Source: Durusdinium trenchii
Lineage: Eukaryota > Sar > Dinophyceae > Suessiales > Symbiodiniaceae
Direction of reading: 5' to 3'
Assembly (NCBI GenBank): GCA_963970005.1
Contig: CAXAMN010018890.1
Location: 70,001 to 134,000, forward strand
DNA length: 64,000 bases
Shown: piece by piece, positions 11,301 through 23,300 of the stretch
Position numbering within the stretch: position 1 is the first letter of the stretch
How the letters are laid out: the number at the start of each line of letters is the position of its first letter
Notes under the pieces: model-generated
Told to the model about the DNA's origin: nothing
The model's input: only the letters and a program-made list of their open reading frames with translations
Database searches by the model: none
Made by a program: the position numbers and the translations under genes

Positions 11301-14300
11301 GGTTGTGTTGCTGTGTTGTTTGACATGGTTTTGGTTTGGAGACCATTCATGGCATGTGGCATATGTGATCATATGTGGCATAGGAAAAAAGACAAAAGTG
11401 AAGACGAGCTGTTGCGTTATCAGCAGTGATGCCTTTTGGAGGAGTCCAGCAATATGGTCTCTGACTTGCTCATGGCTGTGGGGTCCTATTTCATCGTGGT
11501 GCGAGTGAGGGACCCTCAGGGCGGCGAGGCGCCGACTCCGGGGAGGTGGCCGTGTCGCCTCGGTGCCCCACTGGCGCCCCAAAAAGGATCCCAAAGGATT
11601 CACTGGCGCCAGTGGTGGAGGGTTTTTCGGATCTGATGGTAGGGTCGTCTGTGGGCGGAACCGAGGCTTCTGACCGGCGACAGGGCCGAAGCGGGCCGTT
11701 GAGCGGACGGATCAGTCGGTGGAGATCCCTGGGAACCTGCTCTGTTCGTCGCGTTCTTGCTCCTAGTAGTAAGGCCAGGAGCCCCTATAGTAGCGAACAA
11801 TTGCTCCTAGTAGCGATGCCAGGAGCCCCTCCAAGTAGTAACCTAGTAGCGTCCTCTACCCCCCGCCCATGGCTGTTGAGGATGTTTTCTTTGGAAATGC
11901 TTTCGATCCGCGGTGGAAGTTCCTGGTTCGGTGGCTCGTGCCACTCTCTACTCTCAGCACGCGCCCGATGTGGCCAGGGTATCGCAGCTGTGCTGGGTCC
12001 GGTGGTGGTGGAACCGGTGAACGTCACCGACGTGACCGCGGTCCTACAGGCGCCCCAGGGCGAGGTCGACCTCGCGATGTCAACTCCGGTGATCCAAAAC
12101 GAAGACTGCAACGAAGACTTGAAAACTGAAGTGAGAACTCTTTCAGGGTGCTCTGCAAAGGATTTTGCCACATCCGAAAACTTTGATGTCATTTGCAGAA
12201 ATTGTATGAATTTGTAGCCTTTCAAGAGTGGCACATATTTGGGAAGCTATCAGCTACTGGTTTACAAGCACCTCTGAAAACCCTCCTGTCTCTATATCTG
12301 AATATCGAAAGATCATACCCAGGGGGTCAAGAATTCACACCCCCTGGGCCCCAGCTGCTCACTCCTTGGCCCAGTGGCTTCACCCACAACAGGGTCTCCA
12401 ACATGAGCAGGTCACCGGGAGTAGGTGAGGGGATGGTGAGAGTAATACTATGTGTGAAGTGTACGCTGTACACTTAGGTTCTTGAAGATGAACCTGTTTC
12501 ATGTCACCCGCAACTCACCTCTCAAGCATGGGAGGGTTCATGCGCGCTGAAAAGGCGCGGCCGTGAGGATCGTTGATCCTCGTGCTTTCTTTTTCGACAC
12601 GGACTTCGTTCGCCGTGCACGACAAGTTCACATTGGTAGCGGAGCCCCATTCCGGGGCTCCCGCGAACTTTGTGTCTACTTGAACGAGGCCCTGCTTAAG
12701 ACCTTTGTCACCTTCACTCTGCCGAGCTCTTCTGGCGCCTCGTGGAAGAGACCTTTCGGCTTAGGTTCCACCTCCTGCTGAAGACCTACGGAAGTGACAA
12801 TGGCAGCAGCGTCCGCCGGGACGAAAGAAGTAGAGACACAGAACCTGCGCGACTCCTACGTCCCCTTGTTCTCGAACCAGCCCTCAGAGTACAAAGAGTA
12901 CAGGAAACGCCTCAACCTCTACCACAAGAAGATGGTCATCAGCAAACGAGCTGGTGAGTCTGTGCTGAACATCCTTGGAAGCTTCAGCGGCGTGACCTGG
13001 AAACTCTTCGAGGATTATCCCGTTGAGGATGTGGAGAAGAGTGACGCCTTCAGCAAAATACTCGAAAAGCTGGACAAGAACTTTGAATATGACGACCGCG
13101 TCCTTCTCCCCAACGACTTTGAGGAGTTCTTCAACCTCATTCAGAGGAAGCCTCAGCAGAGTCTCCTGACCTACGTCACGGAGTTTGACACCTCCTATCG
13201 GAAGCTGATGGCACACAATGTTTCACTACCCGGCCAAGTCCAAGGATGGCATCTTCTCCGGCGTGCCGCCCTGACCAAGGAGCAACGCCAAATGGTGACT
13301 TTGAAAGCTCCAACGCTGGAAAAGCAGGCCGTCATCGATGCGCTCTACCTCCTCTTCGGTCAAGACTATAAAGCGGGTGGTTGGAACAACGACAGAGATC
13401 GAAAGTTCGCCCGCTGGAAAGGTAGAGGCTATGCAGCCTATGAGGATGATGACTATGCCTGGCCATCCGACACTGCCTGGACCGATGAGAGTGTCTACTA
13501 TGAGGCCGATGAATGGGGACCTGATGACTACAACCCTGACGAGGACGAATCCTTTGACTATGACGCCATCTACTATGGTGAGGAAGAGCCAACAGAAGAC
13601 CATGGCGAATCGACTGAGGATCCCTATGAGCTTGCCGAACAGTACGATCATGCCTATGCGACCTACCTTGATGCAAGGCAACGATTCCAGCAGCTCAAAC
13701 TGGCTCGCGGATACCTTCCAGTGGTCGCCCTTACTGATGGTCAATCCTCTCCTATGGCGTCCAGCCCTTCGAACAAAGGCAAGGATCGCAGTCCCTCAAA
13801 AGGGAAGTCCAAGAGCAAGAACAAGGGCAAGGGCAAGAATGTCATCCGCTATCCACCCAACACCGGTGGCAAGGCAGCTGATCCTCGTGGCCGAGCACAA
13901 GCAACGACCTGCCTCAGATGTGGCCAACCTGGTCACTGGGCTGCACAATGCCCGCAGTCGGCTCGATCAAGTTCGACGGCTACCAAACGTCCTGCTCCTG
14001 GTCCAACAGAAGGAATGGCCGTCCAGACCGAGCATGCCCTCGTGCTCTTCCAGGACGAGTTCGGTGATGAACGTCCTGATGCCACGATGCTGGATCCTGG
14101 TGCCTCAGCCTTTCTCAGCGGATACGGTCCTTTCAAGCGATATGTTGACCACCTCAACTCCATGAACTACCCGGTCAACACGATCCGGTTCGCTCGATGC
14201 GAACGACAGTTCCACTTTGGCGGAGACGCTTCATCTCAAGCTCGCTGGACCGTGGATCTTCCGGTGATGTTGGATGGCAACTATGGCACGATCCAATGCT

Positions 14301-17300
14301 ACCTGGTGCCCGGAAACACTCCAATGTTGATGGGACGACCTGTCATTGAGGCGCTCCACATGGGCATTGATTTCAGCCAGAAGCAAATCCGATTCGGCCG
14401 CTCTCCTTGGCAACCGGTCTTGGTTGGCAAGCATGGTGAATACCTACTCAGCCTTACAGCTGGAATGGAGCATGTGCCGGATCCTACGAAGAGCTTGTTC
14501 ACCCTGCACATCGCAGAAGAAGTTCCTGGCAGCCACCTGCATCTGGAAGACTTTAACAACCTGGAACAAGTCTTCGCTGCCGATGAGCAAGTGCCTTCGG
14601 ACAACAACTTCACCTCAGCCCGACTTCATCGACATGCCCTTCGCACCATGGAGGTACAGCTGACCACCATGATGAACTCCACTGAAGCCTACATCACCAA
14701 TGAGCTTCACCAGCCTCCTGAACACAGAAGGGTGTTGTGGGAAGTGTACTGTGGCAAGGCCCGCACGGGCCAGGTCGCTGAAGAACTTGGCATGAAGGTC
14801 GAGCGCTTCTCCCTGGAAACTGGTTGGGACTTCAACCTCAAGAGCCACCAGCAACAGTTCCTACAGCGATTGGACGAGGAGGAGCCTGATGAAGTCCTTC
14901 TCGCACCTGAATGCAAAGTTTGGTCCCGCATGCAGACTTTGGCATGCAGAACGACGGCTCAACAAGAAGCCTTGGTCGCTCGAAGAGAACATCATCATCG
15001 TCGACACCTCTGCTTTGCCAAGCGCATCTTCCTCCGGCAGGCAGCAAATGGTCGACACGCTCACCTGGAGCAACCACGGCATGCTCTCAGCTGGAACACT
15101 CAAGCCTTGAAGGCTCTACCTGGCTACAACGCCGACTTCGACCAATGCCGCTATGGTGCTATGTGCCTGGACACTGATGGCCGATGGCGACCTGTCCAAA
15201 AGAGCACTCGACTGAGGACCACCAAGAAGGCAGTCCTGGAAGCTCTGCAACTTCGCTGCACTCATGATCATCAACATTGTCCCCTCGAAGGAGCAGCTCC
15301 TGGTCTTGGCCCTCGAACGACCTACCTTGAGGACTACCAACCTGGCTTTGCAGCTACACTGGCCGCAGCACTCGCTCAGCCTGAACCAGGCCAACTTTGG
15401 GACACCGCCTATGCAGTTGATGGTTCCGAGAAGAAGGCAACTGGTCATTTGCTCAAGCTTCAAGCTGAACACCATCAAGATGCTCTACGTGTTGTACAAC
15501 GCTTGCATCGGAACCTGGGTCATCCTTCACCTGAGGCCTTAGCTGACCTACTCTTGGCAAGAGGCGCTCATGCATCTGTTGTTTCCGCCGCCAAGGAGTA
15601 CAAGTGTGTCGCTTGCTTGAAGCACAAGAAGCCGAACCAAGTGGCTCCATCGTCCATGCCACAGCCAAAGAGCTTCAACGACACCATCCAGGCCGACGTC
15701 TTCTACCTGAAACCAGGTGATCGGAAGTTCTCCATCCTCAGCATCGTTGATGTTGGCACCAAGTTCATGGCTGCTAGCCTGGTGTTGGAGGAAACCTCTG
15801 AGTCTTACTCGAAGGCCCTGGAAAAGGTCTGGCTACGCCACTTTGGACCTCCTCGTGTCTTGGTCACTGATGAAGGAAGACCATGGCTTGGTGGCACCTT
15901 TGAAACTTGGACCAGTGCTGTTGGCATTGATCATCAAGTNNNNNNNNNNNNNNNNNNNNNNNNNNNNNNNNNNNNNNNNNNNNNNNNNNNNNNNNNNNNN
16001 NNNNNNNNNNNNNNNNNNNNNNNNNNNNNNNNNNNNNNNNNNNNNNNNNNNNNNNNNNNNNNNNNNNNNNNNNNNNNNNNNNNNNNNNNNNNNNNNNNNN
16101 NNNNNNNNNNNNNNNNNNNNNNNNNNNNNNNNNNNNNNNNNNNNNNNNNNNNNNNNNNNNNNNNNNNNNNNNNNNNNNNNNNNNNNNNNNNNNNNNNNNN
16201 NNNNNNNNNNNNNNNNNNNNNNNNNNNNNNNNNNNNNNNNNNNNNNNNNNNNNNNNNNNNNNNNNNNNNNNNNNNNNNNNNNNNNNNNNNNNNNNNNNNN
16301 NNNNNNNNNNNNNNNNNNNNNNNNNNNNNNNNNNNNNNNTGGACCGCACCTGGACAGGACTCAGCATCTTCCAGATCAAGGGCGACATCCGACGTGAATT
16401 GGCCATGTATGCCAAAGCCCCACTACAAGGAGCACGTCAGATGGGCAAGACTGCCAAGATGCAGCACGCCAAAACCTTCAAGAAGGACAAGAACAAGAAC
16501 AACCTCACAGAGCGTCACATGACGCCAGATGAACGTGCCCAGTTCAAGGCCGCCAAGGTCAAGGAATTGCAAAGCTTCTTCGACAACCAAGTGTGGCAGT
16601 TCGAGACCACCCATGAAGCAGAGCCCAGCCGGACTTTGACAAGTCGCATGCTACTCAAATGGTCAAAGAATCCCGATGGAAGTCCAAGGGCGAAGGCCCG
16701 TTTGATCGTCAGAGGATTTCAAGATCCCGATGCCTGGGAGGGCACTGTTCCTACATCCTCTCCAACGACGACCCGGCTGTCGAGATCTATGTTGCTCAGC
16801 CTGGCTTCCACGATGAACTGGCCAATTTGGACCTCAGACATTGCCACGGCTTTCTTGCAAGGCAAACCGCAAAGCAGGAAACTATGGGTACAACTCCCAA
16901 ACGAATGCCTGGAACTGCTTGGAGCATCCCCAGACACACGGATGCTACTCCTGAAGCCCTGCTATGGTCAGATAGATGCCCCAAGAGCTTGGTACCTGGC
17001 CGCCGTGGACAAGCTGAAGGGCATGGGGTTGAAACAACATCCACAAGATCCCTGCTGCTTCCTCATGTATGAAGGCGAGCTCAACCCTGAGTTTGATCCT
17101 GCTGCACCGGCACCGCACTTGTTGGGCCCGCATGGTCTTTGTGGCATGGTGATCATGCACGTGGACGACATGCTTGGCTGTGGCTCCACCACCTCGCAGT
17201 GCTACAATGACACCCTGGCCAAACTCAAAAGCTCATTCACCTTCCGTGAATGGAAGACAGGTGATGATGGGAAGCCCCTGACCTACTGTGGCTGCGACAT

Positions 17301-20300
17301 CTACCTCAATGAGGACGGAAGCTTCATGCTCAACCAAAAGAGCTATCTTGGCAAAGTGAAGCCAATCTCCTACGACCGGAAGCGCAACCTCACAGAGTCT
17401 TTGAACCAAAAGGAAATCACACAGCTGCGTGGTTTGCTAGGTTCTTTACAATGGCCTGCAGTGCAATCTAGCCCTCATCTACAGAGCAGCACATCTATTT
17501 TGAGTGGCTATGTCAACAAAGCATGTTTGCAAACTGTGGCCGATACCAATCGTCTGCTGCGTTTCGCTAAGGAGCATGCTGATGTTGGTTTGCACTATGC
17601 CCATCTGGGCCCTGTTGAGGAGCTTCGCATGGTGTGTTTTTTTGATGCTGCATTCGCCACAAGGAGTGATGGTTCATCACAAGCTGGCTATGTGATCATG
17701 TTGTTGCACCAAAGCCTGCTTGATGCGAATGGCCCTGAAGGCGCCTACCACATCCTCGACTGGCGCAGCATGAAGACACCGAGGATTGCTCGGTCATCGC
17801 TTGGCGCAGAAGCTCAAAGTGGAGGACAGGCATGTGACGCCCTCGAACATGCCAGCATCTACTGGAGTTTGCTCATGGACCCTCGGCAGAGCTTGCAGCA
17901 CGTCTTGAATGCCCCGTCGCTGTTGGCCCCAGTCATGGTCACGGACGCCAAGGCTTTGTTCGACTCCTACCACAGAGAAGGTGTGTCAAGTTCTGTGGTC
18001 GACAAAAGGGTCTCTCTGGAGATCAGGGTCATGAAGGACCGCCTCAGTGCTTTGGGCGGCAACCTTCGGTGGATGTCCTCCGAACGACAGATCGCAGATG
18101 GTCTGACAAAAGAGGCTGCTCGGCTTCTCCTGGCACAACGACTTCGTCATGGTCGACTCAAGCTGGTATGGGATCCCTCATACAAAGCCGCGAAGAAAAA
18201 GACGAAAGAAGAACTTCAGCAGAGCCGACTGGAGAGTGTTCAGGAAAGCCCCAAAGTTCAGTTTGAGGACGAGAGCCTCATCCAGCCCGACAACTTGGAC
18301 CTATACGAGCCCTTTGAGACTGAAGAAATTGAGCACAATGTTGATGAGCACCTGCTTGATGAAGACCAGGACCCAACGAATGAACAGGTCCTTGAGAATG
18401 TCATGTGTGCTCGCACCGATGACGCCATTGTGTATGTCAACCGTAGGGCCAACCATGTCGTGCCTGGCCACTTGACTAAGCCCTGTGCAGGCTTCATGAA
18501 GTACCTCCTCCAGCTCCTTTGCTTGGTTGTGATGGTTCCCCAGCTAGTTGTTGGCACCGACCTCACCACCGAAAAGAAAGAAGAAGTTGACTTTGTGGGA
18601 ATGATTTTGTTCACCGGCTTCCTCATGGTCATGAGCTCAGCATTCCTGGCTGGCCGTTGGACCCGCCAACCTGGACGCCCTGTGGTGGCAGAAGCTGCAG
18701 TTCAAAAGGACGAGTTGGTGATTCACTCCCGCCTTCGTGAAGAGCTGGCGAAAGCAAAAGAAGAAGTGTCTCTATGGCGCAACCGCGCTGTGCAGTTCAA
18801 GTCCTCAGCTTCTGAAAGTCGAGCTGCTGCTGACATGGTGCTAGCGTACCAGTGCACAGCAGAGAACCTGCTGAGCGAGGCCAATGATCTCCTTCGCATG
18901 TGCATCAGGCAGATGGATGAGCACTCCAACGACTGCCCCTTTTACCAGAAGATCTGGATGTCAAGGCATGGTCATCGATGGCATGCCACTCCTGAGTGCA
19001 CCTCTCTGGTTGGTCGAGAAGCATCGTCCTTTCGGATGGTTGAGAGATGCCATCTGTGCAGCGTCCGCATGCTGCCGCCGGATCTAACCGATCCACGAGA
19101 AGGAGAGCCCGCAAGGGTGCTGGTTTTTCGCTGGCTGGACGCCTACGAGCAGCGACTTTTAGACACATGAGGAAAAGAACTTTTTCCCCGTGTGAAGTGT
19201 ACGCTGTACACTTAGGTTCTTGAAGATGAACCTGTTTCATGTCACCCGCAACTCACCTCTCAAGCATGGGAGGGTTCATGCGCGCTGAAAAGGCGCGGCC
19301 GTGAGGATCGTTGATCCTCGTGCTTTCTTTTTCGACACGGACTTCGTTCGCCGTGCACGACAAGTTCACACTATGACTTAAGTATGTGTGAGAGGGATTG
19401 AGCGTTTGGCTTTTTGAGAAAGAATTGGGTTGGATCCAATAAGCTACATCCAACCCTACTCCCGGCTGGATCCAACTTACTCCATCTGGGTAGGATTGAT
19501 CCTGTCCATTCCGTGGACTAGGCGAGCTTCGTGTCGCGCGATGCGGACCACATCCTCAACGCGGTGGATGCGGTGCTGTCGACCGCCACGGTGTCCACGG
19601 AGTCGGTGTTAAACGCCTTGGAGGCACGGAGTCGGGCGGGAGGACGGAGACCAAGGGGTGGGCAAACCCAAGATGTTAGAAGGGATTGATGTGTTTTTCT
19701 CTCAGTTCACGCTTGAGCAATGCCATGGCTTGGCACGTCTCAGAGGGTTGAAAGACACGGGTTGCCTGGTTTCTCGAGCTGCTAAACGCTGTGGGCTGTG
19801 GGCCTGAGAGGTCGCGACCAGTCTACTGGATCCAACGCCTGAAGCTTTAGAGAAGATGAGTCAAATCCTGGTGTCCACCGTGAAAACCGGAGGGCCTGGA
19901 GGAATGCCCCCCAAAACCGAGCTGCTCCGTGCAGCTGAGATTTTGCAGATGTGCCTGGATTTGGCGGTCGCCAGCCCCGAGCAGGGCATTGGCAGCACGG
20001 CAGCCATTGCGATGCTGGAAGCCTTGTCCTCGGTGCATGAGGCGGGTCGCAGCCCAGATCCCAATGCCACAGAGGAACTAGCAAACTTCACCCGAAGGAC
20101 AGGGGCTTTAGCCTCCAGCATGGCCAAAGCGGCCTTGGCAAAGCTTCAAGTGGGAGACTCGAGCTTTGTGAGTGGTGCAGTTGAAGGAAAAGGAACCAAT
20201 CTGCAGCTGGTGTCCAGCTTGGCTTCTGCTCTCACTGAGAGTGGCTTGCAAGTGCAAAGACTCTACATGCCTCCTGGTGTGTTGACCACAAGCCGTCGAC

Positions 20301-23300
20301 TTCAAGCTTCTGCATGCAGTGACGTGGGAATCTCTGCGATCTACTGGCAGAGAAGCAATCCCTATACCTGGGCCAGCAGTTCCAAGGGCGTCAATCAGTA
20401 CGTGTCTGCAGATGCGACCGTTGCTGTTCTCGAGTTCGAGATGTGTGGGTCTCCGCTCATGTTCAACGAGAGTATACCCGACAGGACAATGAGATTGAGG
20501 CAAGAAACACTTCGAAGTGTTTTTTTTAGCTCCTTTTTTTCTGATCAAAACAGACAAAACAAACATTTTTTTGTATTTTTGATTATCTTTTCGGATCAAA
20601 AGCAGAGGGTGACATGGACCATGGAGGTGTTCTCTGTTCTTGAAACCGTGGGGGGATTTTGTTGGCCCTGGCCATCAGGGCTATCACTCTGCCAGCAAGA
20701 ACTCCTCCACCGGTTGGCTTTCGATGGGAGGTCTATTGTGCAAAGTGTCTTGGAGATCAGAGGACCAAGTCGGACGAAACAAATCAGATACCCCGTCGAA
20801 GACTCGTCGCGTGCCCCGAAAACAACCGTCTTCTACCGTCTTCTACCGGGTCCCCGCTCCGGGGTCCATGCTCGTTTTCGGGGGACCTGGCAGGGTGAGG
20901 AGTTGTGAAGCCCGTGTCTGCTTAGGGAGGTCATGCCATCGGCTGAGGCCGGAGGTCAGGTCAGAGACTTGGAGATGTACATTGTGTGAAAACACTGAGG
21001 TGGTCAGAGTCTGAAGAAGCTTGGCTTCTCCGTGGCATTGAGGTTCAGAAGCCAGTTTACTGGGATGATGTAGAGGTCTCTTGCATGATATATGAGGGTG
21101 CGAGTGGCCTGGTCTTGAATTGGTCATTTTTATTCTGCCATGCACATGTCCTTTAGCTCCTAAATTCTCCTAAGATCTCCTAAGTTTCCTTCGAATCCGG
21201 ACCTGAGTGACCCGGTGACCTGAAGTACTTAGACCCCAAGAAGCAGATTTTTCAAAGACTCTGGGCCATCGCGTCATGTCTTTTTTTGATAACGGTTTTG
21301 ATAACAAGCCACATGCATCAAAGCCCTCGTACCCGATCTTTCGTGGAAGGGCCTAAGGGCTTGGCATTGGTGCTGGGAGTCATGCTCGGACAGTTGTTCC
21401 TAGTAGCTTCTTGTTCCTAGTAGCGATGCCAGGAGCCCCTGGTAGCTTCTTGTTCCTAGTAGCAGGCAAAGCAGCCGGTGAAAACCTTGGAGGAACCTCC
21501 GATCGGACCCATGCAAACACGCCTCTTCTCGGAATCGATTTCAAGGGTGGCTGGATTCCAAGGAATCCAATTCATTCCCTTCATTCCCCAATTCATTCCC
21601 CACTTCATCGTCGCACCGGCGGCTTTTTCCGCCTCCGACCGGACCACGAGGCGGCATGTCCTTGACCGCCTTCTTTCTGCCCGAAGAGGTCACCACCACG
21701 TCGACCACTGTGGAGTGGACCCACCCGACCTATACCACCTTTGAGATCCCTCCGCTGCCCCCCGTCTACGTGGTCTCGTGCAACGAGTCGCTCCTGCCAG
21801 AGCCTCCCAAGGGACAGGGGTGGAATTGTACCAAGCCAGGACGGCGGGCTTTTGGGGTTTGGAGAACGATGGTTTGTTTCGTAAAAGCCAGGCTGCAGGA
21901 GAACCCCCCCCGCACCTCAAAGCTTTGTTGATTGCGGAAAGAAGGTTGGCTGTGGTATTAGACCGACAGGATCGTCTTGTGGGTGGTTGTTCAGAGTTCC
22001 ACAATTAATTAGGTATCTTTCAAGCATGACTTCAGGTAGCACGATAACACCTCCCTCTCAGACACGGTTTCTCTTCCCCAGAACGTGGAACCTGGTGGAT
22101 GAAGGACTGGACTTTCCTCAAACTCTCCTCCTCTCCAGGAGAAGGCCAGGAATGCCGAGCCACGTGTGAAGGCTATCCAGATATGATGGCCAGTGTGACC
22201 TGCTTAAAGGGAGCCTCTTCACTGGAATGGTTTGTGACCAATGTTTGTCCGATCTTCACCACCACCACCCTGGACTTGACCGTGGACCACCCCGCAGACC
22301 ACGCCATCTTGGGATCGGTGCTGATCTTCGTGTGGATCGTGGTCTTTTCATGCAGCGCTGGAATCTGTGCGTTGATGGCCTATGGGCTCTACAAGTTTTC
22401 GATGAATGAGTCCAAGAGCCAGGTCTCAGCGGCTCCAAGCATCGTCGTGACCGACACGGAGGCCCCCGCCTGGGCTTTCGGCGAGTTGCGCCGTTTTTGC
22501 GCCGGGACACTTTCCAGGAAAAAACGCACCATTTGTTTGCTTCCTTTCTTCTTTTTTGTTTTTTTTTGTTCTGGCCAAACAAGACTGCTTTCAGGCATCC
22601 GAGGACGAAGAAGAAGACATGGTGGATCCAGCATTCCTGCAATGGGCCAAGAACTGGGCAGAAAACCCCACCGTGGAGAGTGCAGTGCTTGAAAGAAAAG
22701 TCAAGGCGGGTGAACGGCGACGAAGACCAGGGGCGGCGACATGACCCGGTCTAAGCGATCACAGGTCGATTTCCTGTGGTCTAAGAATGTCGACGGAAGC
22801 GCAAACGCGGAGTGGCCGGTAGTTCGTTTGCCGACTTCCAAGTTGGGGGATTATATTTTTGCTTGAACAGTGAGGCAAAGGTCACAAGAAGTTCCCTTAC
22901 GATTTGCTAGTCGACCTTTTCAAGTTCTCTAGTCCCATGCTCTTCAGTGACGGTTGATCACAGAGGGGGGAGGCCTGGATGGCTCTCCAGGCCAGCAAGT
23001 CGCAAGAAGCTTTGCTCGACCAGGCTTCGAGTATTCTCGAAGCTCGACCAAAGATTTGAATGGAACATGAGGGTTTTGGGCAGGGGGAATTTGAGAGCCA
23101 ATGTGTACCATATGAAAACCATATGAACATGAACCATATAAAATATGAAACCATATGAAACCACATATGAAAAGTCTTTGAGAAAAACAATATGACATGA
23201 ATAAGTGACGCAGAATTCTCCGACCTCATAGTTCATAGTTCGGGGCCAAAGTCGCATGCAGACCAAGATCTATGGAGAGGGAGAAGTGATGAGAAGTGAA

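Larger units (their letters stand above)
12453..19370 (+). mobile_element. Complete Ty1/copia LTR retrotransposon with methyltransferase-like and membrane modules
   Basis: A 6.9-kb element bounded by two 180-bp LTRs that look identical base for base and by a 5-bp target duplication. Order after the 5' LTR: primer-binding site, gag with zinc knuckle, protease, methyltransferase-like module, integrase (cut by an N gap), reverse transcriptase, RNase H, then an unusual C-terminal region with two membrane helices. Integrase before RT is the diagnostic copia order. It lies in the same orientation as the surrounding REJ-like gene, inside an intron. Identical LTRs and an open frame outside the gap point to a recent insertion. 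Confidence 0.95.

Noticed and set aside
13226-13744. 172-codon minus-strand frame within copia gag
   Set aside because: Shadow of the Asp/Tyr-rich Gag region on the plus strand.
16340-16522. Continuation of the first copia frame after the N gap
   Set aside because: It gives a motif-free tail; the other frame shows a clear Pol sequence from the gap edge. The shift is best explained by an incorrect gap length.
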